Below are positions 1-6,084 of a stretch of 6,945 bases of DNA, piece by piece; position 1 is the stretch's first letter, and the number at the start of each line of letters is the position of its first letter. The stretch covers positions 1 through 6,945 of the forward strand of contig DATJPR010000190.1 of NCBI GenBank assembly GCA_035506295.1, in the 5' to 3' direction. The DNA comes from DATJPR01 sp035506295 (GTDB lineage: Bacteria; Bacteroidota; Ignavibacteria; UBA10030; UBA6906). Made by a program: the position numbers and the translations under genes. Under the pieces are notes generated by a model. It ran no database searches and was not told where the DNA came from. It saw nothing but the letters and a program-made list of their open reading frames with translations.

Positions 1-1
1 A

Positions 2-304
2 CTTGTTCAGACGATCGGATTCGCGATTTCGGCGACCCCAATCGTGTTTGATCCGGAACAATATACGCGCCTGCGGGCGGAGGTGATTAAGCAGTATCCA
101 GAGGCACCGATACGATGGCTTCAAGCAGAATTTGTGCTCACGCAGATCGATGATGCGCTGTTCAATTATTACTACGTCTACAATGGACCCGTGGACCAGT
201 CCAGCATTCGCCTCGACCAACCCGACTTCTCCAATATTCCTCACGGGCTTGGCGTGTTCGGGAGCAGTCTCAGTGTGACGATGACGTACCCAATCAAGCG
301 CTAA
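2..304 (+). CDS. C-terminal fragment of a DUF4249-like envelope protein (5' end outside window)
   Basis: The reading frame is open from the first bases of the window to a TAA at 302-304, giving 100 visible residues; the true start lies to the left. The GTG at 44 is not a credible start because coding sequence continues upstream of it. The visible part has an aromatic-rich segment (ALFNYYYVYNG) followed by 'SIRLDQPDFSNIPHGLGVFG'. The Asn-Ile-x-x-Gly-Leu-Gly-Val-Phe-Gly pattern near the C-terminus resembles the end of DUF4249 proteins, which in Bacteroidota are usually lipoproteins encoded next to TonB-dependent receptors. I recognise this from memory of the family's C-terminal pattern, not from an alignment. 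The lipobox or signal peptide that would confirm it is outside the window. The gene converges on the minus-strand propeller gene, with 88 bp between the stops. Function is unknown; a role beside an outer-membrane transporter is inferred. Confidence 0.6.
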   Translation, partial: LVQTIGFAISATPIVFDPEQYTRLRAEVIKQYPEAPIRWLQAEFVLTQIDDALFNYYYVYNGPVDQSSIRLDQPDFSNIPHGLGVFGSSLSVTMTYPIKR

Positions 305-308
305 CGGA

Positions 309-343
309 ACAGTTGACAGTGGACAGCGGACAGCCGACAGTGT
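309..343 (+). repeat. Five-unit degenerate heptamer array (ACAGTGG type), intergenic
   Basis: Five consecutive 7-bp units start 5 bp after the stop of the upstream gene: ACAGTTG at 309, ACAGTGG at 316, ACAGCGG at 323, ACAGCCG at 330 and ACAGTGT at 337. All five begin with ACAG; the last three bases vary. A second array of the same unit, on the other strand, lies 230 bp away at 574-608 inside the propeller gene. Short tandem heptamers of this kind are known as dispersed repeats in some bacteria, notably cyanobacteria. The rest of the gap (344-392) is purine-rich on the plus strand, and I see no convincing terminator in it. Confidence 0.85.
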
Positions 344-392
344 ATCGCCAGGAGGAGAAACGAAGAGGTAGGAAGAATTCAACGCCTGAGCG

Positions 393-2489
393 CTACTTGA
401 TCAAGGTCATCTTACGGACTGCAGTGTTGCTTCCTGCTTTCAGGCAATAGAAATATACGCCGCTCGCCATATTGCTGCCATCGAATTGGAATGAGTGTCT
501 TCCTGCCGGATAGCGACCATTTGCCAAGACTGCCACCTCTCGGCCGAGGATGTCGAACACGATCAACCGTACCCAACTGTCCACTGTCCACTGTCCACTG
601 ATAACTGTTTTCGGATTAAACGGGTTGGGGTAGTTCTGCTCCAGCCGAAATCCCGAAGGAAACGTCCGCACGGATTTGACGTCCATCGCCCCACTCAGCT
701 CATCGATGTTTCGCCGGTAGACCCCGCCCCCCTTCGTTCCGGCATAGATGTAGGTCGAATCTGCCGCGAGAGACTGGACAGTCTTGATCACGAGCCCTTG
801 ATTCACGCTCTTCCAATTGGCGCCGTCGTCCGCTGACACAAACACTCCTTGACCGCTTGTTCCGGCCAGGAGAAAACCGCGGACGCTGATAAGCGAATAC
901 ACGGCGGCAGGGGCAAACCCGCTGTTTCTCGGAAGCCAAGACTCGCCGTCATCGAATGTTACGAACGGCCCATCGCCCGTCCCTGCGAGTACTCGAGCCG
1001 GCGTGCCCTGCAAGGAATACACGTCGGTCTCCGTGAGACCCGAGTCTGCCAACTCCCACCCGTGTCCTTTGTCTGGTGACCTGATGATCCCGAATCCTTC
1101 TGTCCCCGCCATGACCGTGGTTGTACCGGCAGCAAACGACCGGACGATCGTCCCCGCCTTTTTGCCCGGATTCGAACTATCGCCGATAGTCCACGACGCG
1201 CCGTCATCAGTCGAATAGTAGACGCCGCTCGCTCCCGGGCCGACAAACAACCGATCACCGATCCCCTGGAGAGAGGAAATAGGAAGAACGGGGAGTCCCA
1301 TCGAACGGTCTTTCCAGGAACTATCGCCATCAACCATGGTGAAGACGCCACTGCGGCTAGTCCCGACGAACAGCGCCGAGGCTGTCCGCGTCAGCGCGAC
1401 GATCCCGAGCTCGGGGATGCCGTTGTTCATTTGCGACCAGGAGATACCGCCGTCGACCGACGCGATCACCCCTGATGTTCTCAAGCCGGCAAGAAGCCGA
1501 GTGTTGTCGGCCAGCATCGTTGTGATGTCGGAGGTCCAGAGTCCTGCACTCTGATTGGTCCAATGTGCGCCTCCGTCGGTCGATTGCACAACACCGTCGC
1601 CGACTGCGGCATAGATCACTGACCCATCGGCAAGCAGAGAGTAGACTGAGTTATCCTTCAGTACAGGTCCCGAAGGTGTCCATGTTGCGCCTTCGTCTGA
1701 TGACACAAGGATTCGCCGGTCATTGGTCCCGGCTGCAAGGAAAGTTGATCCGCCGAACGGAAAAGCGACCAGGCTCACGATGCCCGCATTGCTTAAGCCG
1801 GTGGCATTCCATGAGCTGCCGTTATTTGTCGAGATGAACACACCCTTTGAAGCCGTCCCGGCGAAGAGGTTTGCACCGTCGGTTGCGAGGGCGTTGATCG
1901 CAAGGGACGACAGCCCGGAATTCGTCTGACTCCAGTTTTTCCCTGCGTTCGTGGAGACGTACACGCCGTTGGAAATTGACCCACCAAAAACAAGCGATCC
2001 CAAGCCCACAAACGCGGTGGCCGTCCCTGTGGCGAAGCCTTTTCCGGCCGGTAACCACGTTCCACCTGCGTCTGTCGACATGAACGCCCCGAACCCTATG
2101 GGACCTGCGAAGACAGTCGTGCCGACTGTTGCAAGTGTTGCTATATTTTGACTGATCATCCCGGCGTTGCTCGAATACCACGTCAGACCGTCGTCTGAGC
2201 TCTTCAAGACATACGCATCGCTCGTTGCCGCGAGCAGAGTCGACCCGACAGTGGCAAGCGTAGTGATATTCAGGCTCGGCAAATTTGCAGACCTCGAGAG
2301 CCATGATCCACCAGCGCTGGGCAGAACATAGATACCGCCGCCTGTGGATGCAGCAACGAGGCCGCTGGCCCCTTTCGCCAGCGAGGTCGCGGCTCCCGAT
2401 GGGCCGACAGCAACCCACTGGCAGAACAGATGCGAGGAACCCGTGAGAAGAAGCAGAGCGATAAACGTGGCAACCCTGAGAGAACGCAT
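393..2489 (-). CDS. Secreted Asp-box beta-propeller protein with type IX secretion sorting domain
   Basis: The 698-residue product starts at ATG 2489. I prefer this start to the in-frame TTG at 2549 because it opens a standard signal peptide: MRSLR, then a hydrophobic run ATFIALLLLTG, with likely cleavage near residues 22-25. No clear Shine-Dalgarno precedes it. Residues about 25-595 are a tandem array of Asp-box/BNR (YCF48-like) units of the form G-V-x-x-S-x-D-x-G-x-x-W. The conserved Trp falls at 63, 104, 145, 186, 227, 270, 310, 351, 392, 433, 478, 518 and 559, a period of 40-45 and usually 41. A final unit (AGTKGGGVY, about 583-591) lacks the Asp box and probably closes the fold. Residues about 612-698 form a type A type IX sorting domain: LEQNYPNPFNP, then FDILGREVAVL, AGRHSFQFDGSNMASGVYFY and a basic end. 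The protein should therefore cross the outer membrane and be released or surface-anchored. No catalytic residues are recognisable, so it is more likely a binding or structural propeller than an enzyme. Codons for residues about 631-642 contain a heptamer repeat. Confidence 0.92.
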   Translation of the reverse strand: MRSLRVATFIALLLLTGSSHLFCQWVAVGPSGAATSLAKGASGLVAASTGGGIYVLPSAGGSWLSRSANLPSLNITTLATVGSTLLAATSDAYVLKSSDDGLTWYSSNAGMISQNIATLATVGTTVFAGPIGFGAFMSTDAGGTWLPAGKGFATGTATAFVGLGSLVFGGSISNGVYVSTNAGKNWSQTNSGLSSLAINALATDGANLFAGTASKGVFISTNNGSSWNATGLSNAGIVSLVAFPFGGSTFLAAGTNDRRILVSSDEGATWTPSGPVLKDNSVYSLLADGSVIYAAVGDGVVQSTDGGAHWTNQSAGLWTSDITTMLADNTRLLAGLRTSGVIASVDGGISWSQMNNGIPELGIVALTRTASALFVGTSRSGVFTMVDGDSSWKDRSMGLPVLPISSLQGIGDRLFVGPGASGVYYSTDDGASWTIGDSSNPGKKAGTIVRSFAAGTTTVMAGTEGFGIIRSPDKGHGWELADSGLTETDVYSLQGTPARVLAGTGDGPFVTFDDGESWLPRNSGFAPAAVYSLISVRGFLLAGTSGQGVFVSADDGANWKSVNQGLVIKTVQSLAADSTYIYAGTKGGGVYRRNIDELSGAMDVKSVRTFPSGFRLEQNYPNPFNPKTVISGQWTVDSWVRLIVFDILGREVAVLANGRYPAGRHSFQFDGSNMASGVYFYCLKAGSNTAVRKMTLIK
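574..608 (-). repeat. Five-unit heptamer array (ACAGTGG type) inside the sorting-domain codons
   Basis: Read on the plus strand the units are CAACTGT at 574, CCACTGT at 581, CCACTGT at 588, CCACTGA at 595 and TAACTGT at 602. These are the reverse complement of the ACAGTGG/ACAGTTG units at 309-343. The array is in the coding strand of the propeller gene and encodes the stretch ISGQWTVDSW, which links NPFNPKTV to VRLIVFDILGREV in the type IX sorting domain. Comparing the two arrays in antiparallel register gives 28 of 35 matching positions, so they form an imperfect inverted repeat with 230 bp between the arms. Confidence 0.88.
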
Positions 2490-2520
2490 GGAGAGTCGAT
2501 TCGAGGTGAGTACGTGATCG

Positions 2521-2549
2521 AATTTTGCAACAAATATCGTAACAATCAA
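2521..2549 (-). promoter_or_regulatory. Weak candidate promoter for the propeller gene
   Basis: On the minus strand a TTGATT (plus-strand 2544-2549) is followed after exactly 17 bp by AAAATT (2521-2526). The -35 matches the sigma-70 consensus well and the -10 poorly (3 of 6). An overlapping GATATTTG resembles the Bacteroidota -7 motif TAnnTTTG, but no TTG sits at the expected upstream distance. A start of transcription near 2514 would give a leader of about 25 nt to the ATG at 2489, which fits that start choice. Confidence 0.25.
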
Positions 2550-2575
2550 GAATGGCGGCCTTCACGCCGATTGCA

Positions 2576-2604
2576 TTGACTTTCGGCCGGGACCAAGGTA
2601 TGTT
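2576..2604 (+). promoter_or_regulatory. Candidate promoter for the GH38 gene
   Basis: TTGACT at 2576-2581 and TATGTT at 2599-2604 are separated by exactly 17 bp. This matches the sigma-70 consensus at 5 of 6 and 4 of 6 positions. It also roughly fits the Bacteroidota pattern, with TTG 20 bp before TAnnTT. Transcription would begin around 2611, downstream of the alternative in-frame ATG at 2552 and about 28 nt upstream of the ATG at 2639, so it independently favours the later start. Confidence 0.5.
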
Positions 2605-2627
2605 ATGTCCCTCATCAGTTATAACCC

Positions 2628-2632
2628 GGGAG
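2628..2632 (+). promoter_or_regulatory. Ribosome binding site GGGAG deciding the GH38 start
   Basis: GGGAG lies 6 nt before the ATG at 2639, which is good Shine-Dalgarno spacing and supports that start over the in-frame ATG at 2552. The site is the left half of a perfect 10-bp palindrome, GGGAGCTCCC (2628-2637). This could form a small three-GC-pair hairpin with an AGCT loop, partly masking the site. Confidence 0.6.
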
Positions 2633-2638
2633 CTCCCC

Positions 2639-5600
2639 ATGATTCGGTCCTGCGCTGTGATGACCACCCTCATGATCATCGCGCTTTCTTCGCCCTGTGT
2701 CGCCTTCCCCACGGACACTCTACTCGCCGGTTACTCCCGGACTCTTGTGGGATCCGTCATTGAATACTCATCCTCGCAGCCGGATGCAAATTCTGCACTG
2801 CTTGTGCGATCACTCGACTCCGCGAACGCGATGGAGTGGGAAACCGTCCCTCTCCCGGCGAGCTTCGCCGGAGACTCTGCCACTTTCGTTTGGCTCTTCG
2901 GTTTGAACGGCAATCTCGAAACTCGCCCTTTTCACATGTTTGTTAACGGATCCTATTTGCTGACCTTTCAGCGATTGGAGAATACGGCCGCAACGACGTG
3001 GAGTGCAGTGGCGTCGGACGGCTCAGCGCTACGCTTTCGCAGAACACTTGTCGACAAGAACAACGACTATTTCGGCTACGCCTTTCTCACGGTCCCGGCC
3101 TCAAGGCTCACTCCCGGGATGCCGCTGCGCATCAGAGTGCAAGGGGAGTCCGTCGGGAGCAGGACGTGGTATATGACGTTTCAGCATCGGCTCCGGGACA
3201 CAATCATTGTATCGCCTCAAGACGCCCTTCTGCGCGATGGCAGCGCGGGAGCACAGCCGATCTATGTCGACATTACCCGTTTGCTTCAAGCCGGCAACGT
3301 AACGGTCCAACCGCCGCACGGCGAAAAAGTCTCATCTCGATTGCAGTTCGGTTTCAACCGGATCATTGTCAAAGTGCCGGGTGTCGAGATGGCACGACAG
3401 GATACTCTCCATGTGATCCTTGACGCCGCGAAGAGCCAGGATCTCTCCTATCTCCAAAAACCGGTGAGACGTTGGACCGTGTACATGGTGCAGCATGCTC
3501 ATACGGACATCGGTTATACACGCGCTCAGACGGAGATTCTCCCGGAGCATATGCGTTATATCGACTACGCGCTCGACTATTGTGATCAGACCGACAGTCT
3601 GCCAGACGACGCGAGATTCCGTTGGACGTGTGAAGCCTCATGGCCCGTGGCGCGATATGTTCAATGCCGCCCTCCCGAGCAGGTGTCGCGGCTCATCAAA
3701 AGGATCAAGGAAGGTCGGATCGAAGTGACCGCGATGATGTTCAACATGTCCGAACTCCCTGACGAAAACCAGTATGTGACGTTCCTCAAACCCCTCGAGC
3801 ATTTCAAGAACTTGGGGATACCCGTTAGAACGGCGATGCAGGATGATGTGACAGGAGCCGCGTGGTGTCTGGTCGACGACTTCCACGATCTCGGGATCCA
3901 CTACCTCACCATGGGGATCAATCCCGATCGAGCGCTGCGACCGTTCGACGTCCCGACATCATTCTGGTGGGAATCACCGTCCGGCAACCGCCTTCTCGTG
4001 TATCGTTCCGACCATTACATGACGGGAAATTTCATGGGCATCGAGCAAGGCCGGCTTGCTATCGTTGAGCCCGCGATGTTTGCGTACCTTCAGGGAATGG
4101 AACAGCACCACTATCCGTTCGATCGGATCGCTGTGCAGTATTCCGGTTACTACACGGACAATTCACCTCCCTCCACCGCGGGATGCCGGGTGATCGAGGC
4201 ATGGAATGAGAAATATCTTTGGCCGCATCTTCGCAATGCCACCGACGGCGAGTTCCCTGCATATGTCGAGCATGAACATGCATCGACACTCCCGCGAATC
4301 CGCGCGGCATGGCCCGACTGGTGGACTGATGGAACGGCGTCTGCGCCCCGGGAAACCGCCGCTGCACGACAAACCCAGGCGGACATGATCGTGAACGAAG
4401 GATTGATGGCCATGGCCCGTCTGTCGGGGGCCGGGCTTCCGTCGAACGCTGCCCAGGAGAATGACGGGATCAACGATCAACTGCTCTTCTACGACGAGCA
4501 CACATTCGGATCCGCAGAAAGCATCTCCGATCCCCTTGTGCAGAATTCTGAAGTCCAGTGGTCTGAAAAACGCGCCTACGTCTGGGATGCCGTCAAGCGA
4601 TCGGCCATCCTTCGAGAGTGCGGGCTCGGTCTGCTTCAACAGAAGGCGCCACAACTGAGTCTCCCTTCAATCGCCGTCTACAATACCCTGAGTTGGAAGC
4701 GCAGCGGTCGGGTCGTGGCATACATCGATAATCAAATCCTCCCTCCCGATCATCGATTTGCCCTCCAGGACAGTGCCGGACATGACATCATGGTGCAGCC
4801 GCTCTCGCGAAGAGCTGACGGAACATATTGGGCCATCTGGGCGGAGAATGTTCCTGCACTTGGATTCACGACGTACGTCATCGACACGAGCAAAGGACAC
4901 GTTCACGGCAGTGCGACGACACCGATTCTCTCAACATCCACCTATACCATGGAGGACCGGTACTACAATATTGCAGTGGACCTGGCAAAAGGCGGGATCA
5001 CGAGCGTTTACGACCTGCGATCGAAGACCGAACTGATCGATAGCACATCGCAATGGGCCGCCGGTCAAATTATCCGGGAGACCCTGACGGACAGGGAACA
5101 GTTGCAGCAATACAAGCTCGTGGGGTACAAGCGATCGACCCTTTCGAACGTCCGGTTTGAGAATTTGGTGACAGGGCCGATATGGACCAGCCTCTCGTTC
5201 TCCGGGGAATCGGAAGGATGCTACGGACCTCACGGGGTGGTGGTCGAAGTTCGTATCTATCACGAAGAGCCGCGGATCGAACTCCTCGTTACAGCGATGA
5301 AGCGACCGATTACCGATCCCGAATCCTATTACGTCGCCTTTCCCTTCGCCATGCCGCACGCGACGCTGTGCTACGATGCCCAGGGCGGCGTCGTGGTCCC
5401 TGGCGTTACACAGATCTCTGGCTCTGCCTCGGATTGGCAGACCGTTCAGAATTTCGCCGCTGTGCGGAGCAATGCTTCCCAGATCGTGCTCGGCAGCGAT
5501 GCGTGTCCCTTGTTCCAGTTTGGAGATATTAATACCGGCAAGTTCCAGAGGGTGGCTCACGTCGAGCGGCCGTTCATCTTTGCGTGGCCCATGAACAACT

Positions 5601-6034
5601 ACTGGACGACAAACTTCGTGGCTGAGGAGGACGGCGAGCTGCGGTGGGAATACTACCTGACATCGTCCTCGGACACGTCGCTGGCATTCGCGACGGAATT
5701 CGGTTGGGCGTCGAGAATACCGATGGTCGCCCGGGTCCTTCCGGCCGGAGCCGGGTCAGGTCATCGGTGCACGACATCGTTGCTCGGCGCGCTTCCGCGA
5801 AACATCCTCCTCGTGAGCGCAAGGCCCTCAACGGATGATACGGGGGTCATTCTCCAACTTCGAGAAGTGGAAGGGAAGCCGACCGATGTTCCGCTGGCAA
5901 CGCTGCGGGGCACGTCGCACGTACAATCGTTCGCCACGGTCAACGCCCTCGGGGAGAGGCAAGGTCCGCTCGAACAGAAAGCTGTTTTTAGAGGTTACGA
6001 GACAAGATTTCTTGAGTTGAAAATCGGGAGATAG
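2639..6034 (+). CDS. Exported glycoside hydrolase family 38 (alpha-mannosidase-type) enzyme
   Basis: The 1131-residue product starts at ATG 2639, chosen for the GGGAG site, the promoter at 2576-2604 and the signal peptide that follows (hydrophobic residues 8-22, cleavage near 22-24). The Cys at 20 is not in a good lipobox, so a soluble periplasmic or secreted enzyme is likely; there is no type IX sorting domain. Residues about 25-275 are a beta-rich N-terminal region I do not recognise. The GH38 catalytic domain begins near 280 with HAHTDIGY. By analogy with Golgi mannosidase II, the zinc ligands would be His288, Asp290, Asp403 (in QDDVTG; also the nucleophile) and His621 (in YDEHTFG). Asp507 in YYTDNSPPS is a plausible acid/base. 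A helical middle region (about 575-660) and a long C-terminal beta domain (about 675-1131) complete the usual GH38 order. Family members hydrolyse alpha-mannosidic bonds in glycans; linkage and natural substrate cannot be read from the sequence. The length is at the high end for the family because of the N-terminal extension. It is divergent from the propeller gene and converges on the barrel gene with a 50-bp gap (6035-6084) in which I see no clear terminator. Confidence 0.9.
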   Translation: MIRSCAVMTTLMIIALSSPCVAFPTDTLLAGYSRTLVGSVIEYSSSQPDANSALLVRSLDSANAMEWETVPLPASFAGDSATFVWLFGLNGNLETRPFHMFVNGSYLLTFQRLENTAATTWSAVASDGSALRFRRTLVDKNNDYFGYAFLTVPASRLTPGMPLRIRVQGESVGSRTWYMTFQHRLRDTIIVSPQDALLRDGSAGAQPIYVDITRLLQAGNVTVQPPHGEKVSSRLQFGFNRIIVKVPGVEMARQDTLHVILDAAKSQDLSYLQKPVRRWTVYMVQHAHTDIGYTRAQTEILPEHMRYIDYALDYCDQTDSLPDDARFRWTCEASWPVARYVQCRPPEQVSRLIKRIKEGRIEVTAMMFNMSELPDENQYVTFLKPLEHFKNLGIPVRTAMQDDVTGAAWCLVDDFHDLGIHYLTMGINPDRALRPFDVPTSFWWESPSGNRLLVYRSDHYMTGNFMGIEQGRLAIVEPAMFAYLQGMEQHHYPFDRIAVQYSGYYTDNSPPSTAGCRVIEAWNEKYLWPHLRNATDGEFPAYVEHEHASTLPRIRAAWPDWWTDGTASAPRETAAARQTQADMIVNEGLMAMARLSGAGLPSNAAQENDGINDQLLFYDEHTFGSAESISDPLVQNSEVQWSEKRAYVWDAVKRSAILRECGLGLLQQKAPQLSLPSIAVYNTLSWKRSGRVVAYIDNQILPPDHRFALQDSAGHDIMVQPLSRRADGTYWAIWAENVPALGFTTYVIDTSKGHVHGSATTPILSTSTYTMEDRYYNIAVDLAKGGITSVYDLRSKTELIDSTSQWAAGQIIRETLTDREQLQQYKLVGYKRSTLSNVRFENLVTGPIWTSLSFSGESEGCYGPHGVVVEVRIYHEEPRIELLVTAMKRPITDPESYYVAFPFAMPHATLCYDAQGGVVVPGVTQISGSASDWQTVQNFAAVRSNASQIVLGSDACPLFQFGDINTGKFQRVAHVERPFIFAWPMNNYWTTNFVAEEDGELRWEYYLTSSSDTSLAFATEFGWASRIPMVARVLPAGAGSGHRCTTSLLGALPRNILLVSARPSTDDTGVILQLREVEGKPTDVPLATLRGTSHVQSFATVNALGERQGPLEQKAVFRGYETRFLELKIGR

Positions 6035-6084
6035 GGGCCGCTCGCAGTCTCAGATTCTCAAGGTACCAAACTCGCTCTGGTGCT

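Noticed and set aside
309..343. CRISPR array or transcription terminator
   Set aside because: The units are 7 bp with no spacers, so this is not CRISPR. The array itself has no strong hairpin followed by a T-run.
495..836. Plus-strand open frame containing VHCPLST, opposite the sorting domain
   Set aside because: The peptide is only the reverse-strand reading of the heptamer repeat; the minus-strand frame encodes the recognisable sorting domain.
2552..2638. N-terminal extension of the GH38 protein from the ATG at 2552
   Set aside because: The extra 29 residues would precede and mask the signal peptide, have no ribosome site, and lie upstream of the likely transcription start.
1822..2718. 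Minus-strand open frame of 298 codons overlapping the propeller gene and the divergent control region
   Set aside because: It is a shadow in another frame of the propeller gene. Its translation is Arg/Cys-rich with no domain pattern, whereas the propeller frame carries regular 41-residue units.
4163..4654. Minus-strand open frame of 163 codons opposite the GH38 gene
   Set aside because: It lies antisense to the GH38 middle region, which has clear family motifs; the antisense translation is low in structure and no ribosome site stands out.
4931..5560. Minus-strand open frame of 209 codons opposite the GH38 C-terminal domain
   Set aside because: Long antisense frames are expected in GC-rich coding DNA; the sense strand is clearly the coding one here.
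6035..6084. Bidirectional terminator between the convergent GH38 and barrel genes
   Set aside because: I see only a GGTACC palindrome and no stem long enough, nor T-runs on either side.
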